DNA of 64,000 nucleotides from Otis tarda (GCA_026413225.1 CM048556.1:21739115-21803114), one strand, 5' to 3'; counted from the first letter of the stretch, positions 13,601 through 26,138 are shown. Notes: generated by a model from the letters alone, not told the origin. A program made the numbers and translations.

Positions 13601-15153
13601 AAATCAGCATCAGCAGCCCCGAACGCTCGAGATGGACAAGAAACAAGGTAAAACCTCCTTCACAAATGCCACGAAATACAAGAGAAATGTCAGGTGTGCC
13701 ACGCTGGCCTTTCAGAAGACTGCTGGGAATGGCACTGATGACACCTGCCAGATTCAGGACTTAATTCTGCCAAGACAAACGTACCATGCCCTGCCAGATA
13801 CCAGAAACCCTTAATTTTGATGTACTTCATCAGCATTGTCTAGGGAGAACAGGAGCTCCCTGTGCCTGGGCAACAGTCCACCCTGACCACCTCAGGAAGC
13901 CTGGAAGACCCAGCGTGGTCCTCTCCAAAGCGGGGTTATCCTACAAAAACCCTGGGGCTTCCACCTTCCAACCCGCCGTGCTCACCAGTCCAACCACCTC
14001 ATGGTGTTTCTCAGAGATGACCAGAGGGAAAGTTCAGAGCAGAAAGCCGAAGGACACCCCACCTGCAACGCAACCAGGGGGGTCTTTCCGTGGCCACGCA
14101 AGGAAGAAAACGTTAAAATAAACCACGGAAGGACGCTGAAAATAACAACCCAGAAAGCTGCAAACATCTGGGAGAGCAGTGCTTTGCTCTACAGTTCTGA
14201 ATTGATTTCTTGCCTCAAATAGATTTCTGGATGGATTGCAATTAAAATGAGTTACACAATGCTGTAAAACGTCACTCATTTCCGTTTCAGATTTTATTTT
14301 TGCATCTTTGCTTTCTAGATCCTTTTGCATTTCAACAGCCACTCCTTGGATTTTGAACGCCTTTTTACTTCCACTCTTCTCCTGGCCAATTGGCCCCGCG
14401 TCCACTTGTACGTTTTATTACCACAAGGACTATGCTGTCGGTGGCTTGCACAGCCCTGCAGCATTTCCCAGTGAATAGCTGGCCAGCGGCGAAAACACCC
14501 ACCGTGAGCATCAACCACAGCTGCTGAGAAAGCGCACGGAGACCTCGCAGCGTTCACCAGAGACAACCGTTTTGCGAGGCGCCCTGAACCCCCACGATAC
14601 CCTTGTTGCACGCCTCCAGGACAGAAATCCCCACCTGTTGTCCTGATTCCTGCTCATAAGGCACAGGCAGGGAGGATGGACTACGGGAAAACAGCTTTGC
14701 TTCTCTGAAAAGCTTGGGAAGCGAGCCCGGCTGCCGCTGAGAAGGGCAGCGCCGCCGTTCGCCCCGCTCCAGCCGTTTGCTGGCCACGGTTGCGCGGGGA
14801 CGGCCATCAAAACAAGATGATAAAAGGTGGGGTTTCCGGCCAGGCCAGCAGCAGGGATGTGGGACACCAAGCCCAGCCCTCAACAGCATCAGGGGTGAGT
14901 TTTACAGCTGCGCGGGGCTCGTACCGCACCGCAGCCCCTCTGCACGTCCCCTACACAGCCTCACTCCTCAGCTCCTGCGGATAACGCAGAAACCAACACC
15001 AAGCCTTCGATCTTCATTTGACTTTTGAGGGTCTTCAGGCACCCATTTCCATTTTAAAACAGAAAAAGTACTCAAGGATTGATATAGCACAAAGGCTTTA
15101 AGTAACTCAATTTCAGAAAACATTTTTAAGATGCTGGAATGAAGAATGTCAAG

Positions 15154-15170
15154 TATTATTATTATTATTA
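15154..15170. repeat. (ATT)n microsatellite
   Basis: About five to six ATT units. A similar short ATT run is found at about 25459-25474. Confidence 0.85.
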
Positions 15171-15389
15171 CCGCTTGAATTTCAACCTGATTTGGAAAAA
15201 AAAAACAAAAAACCCAGAAAGGTAAAACTGTCTGCAGTAGAAACAGAAGGGAAAAAAGGGAAATAAAAGAAACCCAAAGCCACTGCTAGCGCCGGTGAGA
15301 CGTTTTCAGCTGGGGGAGAACTGTTCAAAGGAAGCAGCGCGAGGCTTTCATGGCCATCTGAGACTAACCGCTACAGACGTCTCCCGCCA

Positions 15390-15650
15390 GGTTCGACAAA
15401 ACGGGAGCGAACGTGCCCCGGGGAACAGCCTTCCTTCGGGGAGAGACGCCCAAACGCGGCGCCTCTCAAAGGAAACATCCGGGAAGGGAGGCACGAGCGC
15501 GCGTCGCTCCCGTCTCCAGGAGGGATCGCTTCCAGGGGATCCCACCATCCAGAGCGGGGCTGGGCTGCCCCGGGTGTCCCTTGGCCGCTCCTTTGCGCCC
15601 TCGGAGCCTCTCCCGGCCGCGAGGGGAGGATTATCGGTTACCCCGAATGC
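15390..15650. promoter_or_regulatory. CpG-rich patch
   Basis: CpG-dense block (AACGCGGCGCCTC, GAGCGCGCGTCGCTCC) between A/T-rich stretches. No associated exon is recognised. Confidence 0.3.
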
Positions 15651-18600
15651 TTCTGCCCTGCAGCTTACGCCACCAAGGACTGCCAAGCTACGACTGCAAA
15701 GCTACTCTTTTTACTTAGGTATTTCTGCCTAACGCAGATTAATTTCTTAACGGCACAGAAATACCACAAAAAGCTTAGAGAAACAAAAAAGCCTAATTTG
15801 GATCAATTAATAACAGAGAGCGACTGTATTATTAATGAGTAACGACTGAAGGCTCTAAAGAGGGGAGACCTCCTCCAGCTGAACGCGGCTTAGAACAGTG
15901 GAAATAATAAGGACGTCATCTGATGCTGCATGTGCAAAATATCTGAGGCCAAATTCATCTTTGGTGGAACCCTGCTGCCATCACTTGGCGTCTCGTCTCT
16001 GTGGGGGTCTCCGGTGGGATCCAAGACGTTGTCTCCCTCTCCTCTTCGCCCTCATCCCATCTGCCTCGGATACAGCCCTCCTCATCCTCAGCCGTCAAAC
16101 CGTTTAACAGGAAAGGGCAATTTCTTTCGGCACGTCTTACGGAAAGAGAAACAAAGAGGTAGAAAGATGAAACGGCTGCTGCAGCATCACCCCCGGGGCT
16201 GGAAACGGGGGGCAGCTCCCCCAAACCCCAGCAGCACCCCACCATGCCCCAACTGCTCCAAGCACTGGGCTTCTGAGTAAAACGTGGACAGTGGACCAAA
16301 GAGCACATCCCTCTCCTGAGCTCATGACAATTTCCTGGTTACAGCCGAGATTTTTGTGGTTTTAAAACTACAGATTTAAATTCTCTTGTCTCCAAGCATC
16401 AGAAACCCACAAGCTAACGGGGGTGAAGACAGAGTGCTCTGGATAAACAGGTGATTCCATCACCACCAATTCTCGTGTCTCTCTCCGTTTTCCCTACGGC
16501 GTGTCTCGGACACTGTCCCAGACAGGGCTCGGAGCTACTTGCGCTCCTGGTTTCAGCCAGCACGGCAATTTGCTGCCTCCTTGGGAAGGCTTGGGTATCT
16601 TCAAACCACAACAGAGCTTTCTCCTCGCTCGAAAGGCAACCACCAGCTCAGCCACGGCGGAAGTGTTTGCAGGGAGAGGAAAGCAGTTCAAAACCTTTTG
16701 TTTTTATTGGGCAAATTAAAAATAAACAAACAAGTCCTTTTCATTATTTCTTTTATCTCTGCTAGTGCCTTTCAGAGCATCCTCCAGAAATGCAGGGATT
16801 CGACTGAACAGCCTGGAATTACGCCTGGCAGTAGAGATGGAGAAACGAAGGTACGGCACTGCCAAGAGGGTAAGAGCATCCCAACCACCGCGACCTGCTC
16901 GGAGCCTCGCTGCTCCCGTCCCTCCGTGTGCCCCGACACGCAGCCCCTGTCGCAGCCCAGGACGCGGGATTCAAACCCCTGACGTTACTGCTGCCTGGCT
17001 CAAGCCAGACCCGTCTTACTTGGTTTTCTCCTTGTGCTCCTCTCTCTTTCCACAATTCAGGATGCTCCCCCTCCCTGCTTCACGAACGAGAAGCAAACTG
17101 CGTGTCCGCTCCCATCCCGTTACGTTAAGGCGTATGACGGCACGACCACCAGCGGGACCAGACAAGTGCTCTTAGGGCTGCAGGAGCCATCAAGAGGGAG
17201 TTCAGCCCCCTCCGAATCTCCCCCTCTGCGTGCACGGCAGGCACGGCGCTGGAAACGAGCTCGTGGGGAGAGCCGCGCAAGAGGAGGGCTAAAAGTGGAT
17301 GTTGACTTCACTCTCGCAGTTGGGCGTAGGCGGTGGAGGTGGGTGGCCGGAGCAGAGGGGAGGCGGAGGGGGCGAGGTTTATTTCCAGCTGCACTCCTGT
17401 GCGACTTCTCTCAGCGCGGAGATTTTATAGCGAACAGCGGGAGGTGGGGAGTGGTGGGAGCCAAAAAGGAAAAAATCGCAGAGCCTTTCGGGGAAAACAT
17501 GTTAGGGAAGAGGAGAAAAGTTGTTATCATCATCGCAGCCCCGAGACCCCGCTCTTGGTACTGCGGGGTTTAAAAATATCACAAAACCCAAGGGTACTGG
17601 GGCCACACCTCTGCACCGGACACAGCCGCGTAGGATGGACATAAGGCCGCTTGTCCGAGAGCGGTAACAAAACGATGCTCCAAAGCGCTGCCCACAGCAA
17701 GCCTGCCTCCTCAGAAACTGCACGGTTTTCTTCGCTCCCGGAGATTATGTAATATGTTCCTGCCTGCTGCTGACTCATATTTTCCAAAACATATCTGGGG
17801 AGGAAAACATATGCACACGTGTTTTCATCTGTATGTCTCCCTGGATGTGTAAGAAACGTGCAGGGAGACGCACGGATGCCGGCACACGCGTGAACGCAGG
17901 CATGTTGCTGTGCGCGGGGATGAGAAGGGGACAGCCTGGCACCTGTTCTAGAAACACGCTGGAGACAGATTAAACCATCACCATTTTCTGGGGCAAAACA
18001 CAGCAACTGTTTAACGCAGGGAGCGCGTAGGAGGAGAACGAGGAACCGAGAATCGGCGGGGGGAGATGGCAAAATAAGAAGCACCGGGAACGCGCTGCCT
18101 ACGAGCTCCAGCCAAACCTGGGCTCTGGGGACTAGACAATCTCATACCGAGCTTAAAATCGAGCTGGAAAAAAGGCTTTTTGTGACCACTGGGGTCACAG
18201 CGGCACCGTGCAAATGGCAGTGGGCTGAGGGTGCCATCCCGTCGCGGGGGGACGGCGCCAGCACATGGCCCGGCAGCACCCACTCCCGCAGCGGGGCGGT
18301 GGGCACAGGGCGGGGAGAGAGGCCAGGGCTTTCTACATCCCACAAATCCAGGGTCCCGATCCCGCTAACCCCTGTGAACACGCTGCCCGGGCTGCGGGCA
18401 CGCACCGCCAAAGCCAGGCTCCTCCTGGCCGGAGCTGTGCAAGGCAGCCGGTTACTCTTAGGCGTATTTGTTCCCAGCCTGCAGCTCGCCGAGGTCTCGC
18501 TTCTCGGCTCTGCACGTGTGTCTACTTTTAATGCTTCAGGAACGACTTTCAGACACTCCTGCAAAATCCTCGGTGGCCAGGAGATGGGATCGATCTGCTG

Positions 18601-20777
18601 CTGGGCATCGGATGAGAAATTCATCTAGCCTGGGCCAGAGGAGACTGAAAATCTATCCAGACGTCAACTCCTGATCGCGAAATGAAGGCAGACTCCCGCC
18701 ACGGATGACAGCCGAGTCTCCTCACCACATCCCCGTGTACGTGCACCATCAGTATTCCCTGGTTTACGCAGCCGGCCTCACGTACGTACAACGCTGGGGT
18801 AATAAAGTTCTAATTTAATACCTAAAACTACATCAGAGTCAACCGCCGTTTAAAGGCTGCTCTTTCTTGTTTTACAGAAACTTTAAAATGCTTCATCTGA
18901 ATTCCCAATCTGTTCTATAATTGTCACTTCTTAACTTAATTCTCACAGAACTTCACAAAAGACCAAACATCCAGCACGCTGAAAGGCTTTGGAACAAACT
19001 TTAAAGACAAACATTAAAGATGGATCGCACTTCGCGAAGATTACACTAAAACCGACTGAAGCCCAACTAGATAAGGAGAGAGCCGCACAAAATTCATCAG
19101 CACCTTATCAAGGCAGGAACAAAGAATTGTAGATAACAAGTTTTCCCTAAATTTGGTGTTGGAACAGAAACTTCAGCGCACAGCCTAATAAGAAATCCTT
19201 GTCGGATATACTGAACACAATACAGGAGAGCGGCGGCTCCAGAAACAGCACGGGGAATGTGGTTCATAGAAAGGCTTTGCAAAAAAACCTGTTTTCTGAC
19301 AAAGCCAGCAAGAGCCTGATGCTTTTTTTCAGATGGAACAATTTTACTCGACAAAACTTTTCTCCAGATACGCCCAGCAAAGCAGCCCACTGCTCAGCAG
19401 GGTAAAGGACTGATCCCTAGGGTGCTTCTCTAAATTGATCCTCGCGTAGCTGAGGCCACAGTGCTTTTTTCAGTTACCAGAAACACCCCTACACAGGATT
19501 TTTGCTGCTTTCAAACTCCTCCTAGTTCGGCTGATTCCCCCCCCCCAGCATCCTCGGAGCCCTGAGCTCCCTCGCAGCCCCAGGAACCGGCACAGGAGCA
19601 GCTTAACCCTCACAAGCAGACACCCAGGACAAGCATCCCGGGCAGCAAGAGGGACCTTGATACGAGCAAACCCGACCAGCAACACCCAGGGATTTTTACG
19701 TGCCGATGGGTGAGGCCGAGCCTCGCCCCACGCTGTGGCAACGGGGTGATGGCAGCTACGGAGACGGCGTCACGGCCGTGGCCGCAGCACCGCAGGCAGG
19801 GCCGCCTGCTCCCACCCCAGCACCCGCCGGGGCTGCGGCCGCCTGCCCTGTGGGCCCTGGGCAGAGAACGGCACCGGGCTCGAGAAACAGCTCGTCCCTC
19901 GGAGACTGAAACGCGGCCGCAGAGCGACGCAGCCTGCCGCGTAGCCGCTGCTTTACTCAGCCGGAGCTGCTGCCTGAAATAGAAACGCCAGCCTTGCCAG
20001 CAGCCTATACGTTATGTTATACATCTCAGCTGATGCGAAGGAAGGGGCCGGCGCTAAACCACGCGGGACCTTCCGCATGGGCACCGGCTCGTCTGCTCCC
20101 GGAGTCTGCTACGCTGGGAGCTCCGAGATCCCCCGAGAGATCCTCCGCCGGACGGCAAGCAGCTGGCTCCACGGCTGCCCAGCGCAAGCCCGTCCTCCGA
20201 CGCTCCCCAACGGCAAGGTTCAGATAAAAGCGTACGAGGAGCCAAGCGGTGTGCCTGCCCACCCTGCTTTGCTGAGGGTTAACGGGAGGCAGCAGGCCCC
20301 CGAGCTTTGCTCCTGCTCCCGGCTCCGCTACCAACCCCATCCCACCACGCGCTGTTCTCCAACCACCGCGTGCCTCAGTTTCCCTGGCTCTGTGATGGGA
20401 GCAGCTCTCCAAAGTAGCACACTGCCACAAAATTTTCTGTATGAATAACCCCGTCCGTTGAAATCCAGATTTAATTCTTTAAACGCCTTCATGCGGGTGC
20501 TCCTTCGCTCCTTAATTTGGGTGGTAAAGCTTTCAGGTCTGCCAAGGAGCTGCGAGGGCTTATTGCCCTGAGCTCAGATGTCCCAGGGAACACGCCGTCA
20601 GCGTGGTGTTTCCAACAATGCAGGAGTAACGCTCCACAAAAACTGGAAATAAGCAGTCAAGGCCCCTTGCTGGTGAGGAGGACAGCAGGGCTGGAGACGA
20701 CCTGGCCATCTGGGCTCTTTCAGATCAAGACTCATTTCCACTCAGGAAAGAAATTCAACCATCACCAATAAAATTAA

Positions 20778-20795
20778 AAAAATAAATAAATAAAT
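20778..20795. repeat. (AAAT)n microsatellite
   Basis: Four AAAT units following an A-rich stretch. An AATAAA hexamer on the plus strand just before (20767-20772) could serve as a polyA signal, but no plus-strand transcript is evident. Confidence 0.8.
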
Positions 20796-23212
20796 CATGG
20801 TTCCTCCAGCAGCTCTTCCTCCAGCAGCGGCTATTTTTAGTGAGAAGCATAAATCACCACAGCTTGCCATCTACAACGGCTCCGACAGGCAAGCTGCAGC
20901 TACGCCCGGCTGGGCCAACACGGGCACAGCCGCGTTGTCCGCCCGCACCGCCAGACCCTGCCGCTCGACCGGAGCAACAGCGCTCGGAAGCTGGAGGATG
21001 CCGCGGAAAGGGAAGGAACGGGAGTCAACCGGTCGTGGCGACGCCTCGGCCATGGGCGATGTTCCTCTTCTACAACCCGGGAAGAGGAGTCACGAGGCGC
21101 TGAAGGAACGTGCCCAAGGCCACGCGGCAACGGTAAAACCAGGACCCAGCAGAACTCCCCGCTGCCACCGCTGTAAACCCTGAGCAAGCAATCCTCTTCA
21201 CAACAGGACAATCACCACAAAACTATCAACATCAGGGAGTTTTCCTCAAGCTTCCTAACTTCTGATCTTTGGCGATTCCACAGCTAAGAGACAAATCCCT
21301 GCATTTTATCAAAGCAGCTCTGGCAGCATTTCACCGGGAGGTGCCCATCGAACGCGACTACCGCACCCGCTTGAGAACGGTGCACGTTGCAAACGCAAAA
21401 CGCAGTCCCCCAAATCACCACAGGCGCGTTTCCCACAGCGTGCAGCACGTACGGACGCAACGCGGGCACCGCACACACGCACGCGCAAGCGGGCGCCGCG
21501 CACGACGCACGGGGTCTCCCCTCACACCCAGCAGTCACCGAACGCGGAAACCAAAGAACCACAACAGAATGACGCGGACAAGACAGAAGAAGGGTTCTGG
21601 CCACAAAACAAACCAAAAAACTGACATGGATTTTTGGCAATTTCCCTTCAGACGTCACACGCAGCGGTGGGGCTGCGTACTGAAAACCTGATCCGAAAAG
21701 AAACGCAACCACGTTACGCACGCAGACGGGGCAGGAGCCAGGTGAGCACGCAGCTCGGAACAACGTCCACCTACGGGACGGTCCCGCAGAGGGGCCGGGA
21801 TCTCATCCGCCGCGGAGCAGAGGCGAGTGCCGCGCTGCTGCCATCCCGGGGGAAAGGCCAAACGGCAGGAGAGCAAAACCTCTGAGCTGTCCCGTCCCCC
21901 CGTTAACTTGGCACAGGAGGTTTAAAACAGAGGTGGGAAATATCCGGGGTGGGGGAGGAAACCTTTAAAAAAAAAAAAAAAATGGAAAGGAAGCCCTCTT
22001 ATTAGCCTTAAATAAAAACCACTAAAATCACAGCGAGCGCAGGACCAGCAGGGACCGTTCTGACACGGATGCTTTTTCTGAAGCATCGGAAGAGGGAGAA
22101 ACGCACCCTTTCCCCGCGGCGAGAAGGGCGCCTGAACCTTTAAGGCGGCAATTGCCGCTCGGGAGGAAGGGACTTTTTCTGGACTGTGCGGAGCAGGGTT
22201 GCTATGATACCGTCAGAGGCATTTTCATGAATCCTGTGGCAAATAACATCGAACCCTGCTGAAGAGACAAACAGCAAAGCAGGTCTCCCATCACCCAGTC
22301 CTAGCAAATACACAAGAGAGACCGCTGAAAGATTATATTTATGTGTGATAAATACGCTATTTGCGTATGATGAATATTTTTGCTTCGGGGCTGTATTTTT
22401 CAGAGGATCAGTGCTTCAATCCCTCTTTCCCTGTGCCTGGGCTCGAGCATCTCCCCAGATGTGAAGAACTCAGCGTCCACAAACGGGGGAATTACGGAGC
22501 CAAACCACCTCAGGAACCCAACCGCGACCCGTCGCACGCGTGACCCAAACGGTCCCACGGAGCTTGGCCGGAAGGAAAGCTCCACCGCATATTTAACAGT
22601 GTGCAAATTACATCCCAAATTTTGCGAGCACAGCCGCTCAGGAGCACGGGGGCTCTATTGCGAGTGCCTGGGAACGACGTCGCCCCAAAAAGCTGCCGCC
22701 GCAGGGCTGTCGGGGCTGAGCGCTCCTGAGAAGTGCGGCAAGAGGAGTTGTTTAACTCGCTGATCGCTCCTGCAAACCCGGCAGCCCCAGGCTCTGAAAA
22801 TGCAAAACTGCAGGCGCAAAACTACAAAACCAGGGCTGGGCCAGGTGGCTTAAGGCCTGCTGGAAAAGGTGGCCACCAAGAACCGGGGGTGGCAACAGGG
22901 ATCAAACTAAAGGAGCACGAAACCCCAGCCCTTGCTGGCTTTTTACACTTATTTCTTCTCCTTCCCCCAAAAGGCCACCGGGAAGCCCGATACAACAAGA
23001 ACGGCGTTAGTACAGTGACAAAGTTTTCTGCTCCCATCTTTCACGCTCGTATTGCTCTGCAGAAACCTGCTTGCTCTGCCTCCATCAGCCTTTGGGAGAA
23101 AAGAAGGTGAGAAAGTTGCACTAAAATGACATTAATTCCCTCAAGCACGTTCCACGGTGGGGAAAAAATCGGCTCCCAGCGACCGGCCCCCCGGCAGCCG
23201 AGCGTGCAGGCC

Positions 23213-23235
23213 GCCCTCCTCCTCCTCCTCCTCCC
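23213..23235. repeat. (CCT)n microsatellite
   Basis: About seven CCT units within a GC-rich stretch. The minus strand of this run would code a Glu run, which explains the EEEEEE in chance frames here. Confidence 0.9.
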
Positions 23236-24390
23236 GTGCACCCCATCGGGCGGAGATCCCCCGGCATCCCGCAAACCCCAACGACGGAACCAGAAAGGGC
23301 CGGCGGGAACCGGCAACCGGACGCGGCAGCTCCCAACGCAGGCGCCAACGTCCGCTGTGGCGTGCACGCCCGCCTCCCAAGCATCGCCCGAGGAGCACGA
23401 GCTCCGCGCCAGGAACGCGCTCGCGCCCGCGAGAAAACCACCTTAGGTACCGAGCGATCCTCACAGAAATCTTACTGAAGGGCAAAACCTTCATTTCGGA
23501 GAGCTGACCTTGAGGAAAACAAACAGTCAGGCGCAGCTGCACCCCATTTTTAACTCGCTGTTTTGTGGGGTTGTTTTTTTTTTCCCCCTCATTTTTCCAC
23601 CCTTACTCCTCCAAATCACTACGTCGCTCAAAGCCGTTTCACCGAAAGGATTATTTCGGCTGCTGCTGGACTGATTCCGATTCCCCTTCCACGGAGATCT
23701 TTGGTCGTTTATTACATTTCCAGGAGACTCCGCAACCTACGAAACTAATGACAGAGGATAGCTACCGGGAAAATAAAGTGAATTTGAGCTGTTAAACAAC
23801 CCAAATCATCCCCAGCATCTTTTTTTTTTAATAAAAAGAAGATTCAGTCCATCTCTTAGGAAGCAACGCCAACACCTCCGGCACAGCCAGCCACACGTGA
23901 GGAGGGGGATCGAGCCAGCACCGGAGCATCCTCGCTGGGCTCCTATCGCCGGCCCCGGCTTCCCCCCCGAAACAGGCTGCTGCCGCTGAACACTCCTTGT
24001 CAGCTCTGGAGCCCACTGTCACCACCCTGGCACTCAGGGAAAAAATTTTTCTCTTTTAATTACAGCTAAAGCCACTTTGGAAGTGTGGGATTTGCAGCAC
24101 CTAACTCAATTTCCAATCACGCCACCAGCCGAAAACAAAGTGGCTCCCGAGCCCAGCTATGCATTGAACTCACAGCAGACAGACTTTCCCACGGAAATCA
24201 CTGTACAGCTCCATCTGCACGCTCCTGCTATGTCTTTACGAATCAGTTATACGATTTTTTTTTTTTTGCCTGACTAGTAGAGGATAACCGTCAGATAAAT
24301 TACAGCCAGCTGGAATTAGCAGGAAGTAGTTAAATTATCAAGGCAATTAATTCCAGTGAACATTAGCAAGAGATGTAAACATTTTCAAAC

Positions 24391-24437
24391 TCTGATTTTT
24401 TTTCCATATCTTTGAGCAATTCTGATTTTTTTCCATA
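24391..24437. repeat. Short direct repeat, about 17 bp
   Basis: TCTGATTTTTTTCCATA-type units begin at 24391 and 24421, differing by one T in the homopolymer, with a 30-bp period. Confidence 0.8.
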
Positions 24438-25135
24438 GTGGAAAATAATATATTAAAAAAATCCTTCCGATTTCTAACAGAAACACAGCACAGAGACGTA
24501 TTTTCAAGACATTGCTCTTCATATTCTCTCTGAACTTCAGGCACTGACCCTCGAGCCCCCAGCCAGCTCTGCTTCCAGGCTGTAAACATCGCAATTTTGG
24601 TCCAGACACCTCTCGCCAGAAGGACCTCTGACCAGGGGACATCTTTTTCAGCAAGCCTATAATATACAACTTAGCACTTCATTTTCAAGAAAATCAATGT
24701 AAATAAAGTCACGCAAAACCACCCATCTCAAAATCTCGTTATCCTGGAGGTGGGAAAAGATTTTTCTTACATACCTTACCAAAAATTATATATATACACA
24801 CATATGAAAGAAAAAGCCAAAATAAAATTTTTAGAGCAATCAAAGCAAACCCCGATCCCTCCGTATCTGTTGCTTTAGCAAAGAAAAACAAAGCATGCAT
24901 TCCCCTTTTTTTTTTTCCTCTTTGATCCCTCCTTCCCGGTTCGCAGACACAGAGCCACATACAAACAGAAAAAGCCCAGCAGGCGATGTCTCGGTCCCTC
25001 TCACATCGGTAAAGAAAGGAGCCCGGCTGCACCAGCGTGGACGTACAATTTGGAGGCTTTGGGGCTGAATATTGAGAAATCAAGTCAGAGCATCACGGCA
25101 ACACAGATAAACACAGCGAGTCCAATTTCTCTCCC

Positions 25136-25152
25136 TTTTTTTTTTTTTTTTT
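25136..25152. repeat. Poly(T) run, T17
   Basis: Homopolymer run. Other A/T homopolymers of 12 to 17 bases are at 21967-21982, 31854-31865, 37437-37451, 52430-52454 (broken by TT) and 61755-61771. Confidence 0.9.
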
Positions 25153-25639
25153 GTGGCTGAATGCTATTTCAGCAAAGATCTCATCCTGTGACAGGATTTC
25201 TCATCCCCCCTTAAAGACGCCCAGCGCTCGCTCCGGTTGCGCGCACCACCTCTCACCCGGCAGCGACACGGTTACCCCCAGCCGCCGCTCGGTAACCGCT
25301 CGCTGGCCATTTCACACAAAACGACCGCTCGGGAACGGAGCCGCGATTTTAAAGGCAGCAAAACCACACAGCCGGCGCTTACCACAGAAGGAGACTTCCA
25401 CTCTGCTGCTAACTAAACACATCCAGCTCTACCTCGCACAGAACGACCCATGAATGGGTTATTATTATTATTATCACTATTTATCCCATTTAAAACCCAG
25501 GCAAAAAGCAGCTACACTTACAGGCATACTTAAACGACAAGACACGACAAAAGATTTAGGGAGAGATAATATACCAACGTCATACATATCACAGCGAGGC
25601 CATGTTGAAGCTCAACGCGATTCCCCCCTCAGTAAGAAA

Positions 25640-25702
25640 TCTCTCTCTCTGTCTCTCTCTCCCGCGCCTTTCTCTCTCGCGCGCGCTCGCTCTTGCTCTC
25701 TC
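25640..25702. repeat. CT/GA-rich simple repeat with a CG core
   Basis: Two (CT)n runs are interrupted by GCGCGCG-containing segments. On the minus strand this is a GA tract roughly 55 bases past the stop codon of the small protein, thus in its probable 3' UTR. Confidence 0.9.
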
Positions 25703-25756
25703 GTTGAAGTGCTAGTGGCAGTAGTAGCCCCCAACAGCTCAGGAGAAAAAATCCAT

Positions 25757-25936
25757 TTAACGAGTGCCCAGGAAGAACATGAGTATGACATTCACAAGCA
25801 ATAGCACCACGATCACGGCAAAAACGACCACCGTTTGGACATCCAAGGTCATGGTGCAATGCAGAACACTGTAGTGTTCGAGGTGTGGGGCTGGCAGATT
25901 TGGAGAAGTCAACCTCTGCTCTGTAAGACTGTCCAT
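25757..25936 (-). CDS. Small single-pass membrane protein, 59 aa (terminal coding exon)
   Basis: The minus strand reads ATG GAC AGT CTT through to GGC ACT CGT TAA, 59 codons plus stop. Residues 1-34 are polar and slightly acidic, with Pro at 12, 15 and 17 and His at 18, 21 and 26. Residues 35-57 form an unbroken hydrophobic helix (TVVVFAVIVVLLLVNVILMF and on) with one polar residue, Asn49, in the middle. The chain ends Gly-Thr-Arg. There is no cleavable-signal pattern, so it should be a tail-anchored or single-pass membrane protein. The acidic N-side and lone C-terminal Arg weakly favour N-out. Met1 has a weak context (T at -3, G at +4); Met29 has A at -3 and would give a 31-residue product. 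The in-frame TAG upstream (25949-25951) lies inside a probable splice acceptor, so the frame may continue into an upstream exon. Its size and helix recall SERCA-regulating micropeptides or the cortexin membrane segment, but I see no firm match to either. No near polyA signal is obvious; the closest AATAAA on this strand that I noticed is at 23708-23713. The function is unknown. Confidence 0.72.
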   Translation of the reverse strand: MDSLTEQRLTSPNLPAPHLEHYSVLHCTMTLDVQTVVVFAVIVVLLLVNVILMFFLGTR

Positions 25937-25948
25937 ACATCCACCATG
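25937..25948 (-). other. Exon segment with out-of-frame upstream ATG
   Basis: Between the acceptor and Met1 are twelve bases holding a second ATG (25945-25947) in another frame. It opens a 12-codon upstream frame (ATG GTG GAT GTA TGG ...) that stops at a TGA inside the main frame. Such an overlapping upstream frame commonly lowers translation of the main one, or makes scanning ribosomes reach the better-placed Met29. It is recorded because it affects which start is used. Confidence 0.4.
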
Positions 25949-25972
25949 CTAGAATAGAGGAGGAAACTGTTC
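25949..25972 (-). other. Candidate splice acceptor of the small-protein exon
   Basis: On the minus strand a pyrimidine-rich tract (TTTCCTCCTCTATTCTAG) ends in AG at 25949-25950, so the exon would begin with CATGGTGG at 25948. A branch-point-like ACTAAAA element lies further upstream. The TAG of the acceptor is the in-frame stop that would otherwise close the small reading frame, so after splicing the frame is open at the exon start (His-Gly-Gly-Cys before Met1). This is motif evidence only; no transcript was consulted. Confidence 0.55.
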
Positions 25973-26138
25973 CCGGTTTTGGTTTGGTTCGGAACGCTTT
26001 GTGCTTTTAGTTTATCCCCCTAGCTGCTGCTCCTAGCTCATCCCGGAGCCCGCTACGCGAAGCATCGTCACAACCAGGGAGCACTTAAAGACGCAAAATC
26101 CTTCCTTTCGGAAAAGCCAGCGAGCGCTGTCTGCAAGC

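Larger units (their letters stand above)
10664..25639. other. Non-coding spacer with CpG-rich patches
   Basis: Contains CpG-rich patches near 14.7-14.9, 15.4-15.65, 19.7-20.3, 21.3-21.5 and 23.15-23.45 kb, separated by A/T-rich stretches (15.0-15.3, 18.8-19.2, 24.3-24.9 kb). An AP-1/MARE-like TGCTGACTCA lies at 17768-17777. No CR1 is recognisable over 15 kb, a long TE-free run. Frames up to about 200 codons are present on both strands and look accidental. Confidence 0.6.

Noticed and set aside
24739..25083. Minus-strand frame with a predicted membrane segment
   Set aside because: The hydrophobic run derives from TA and T-rich microsatellite-like sequence; no exon signals.
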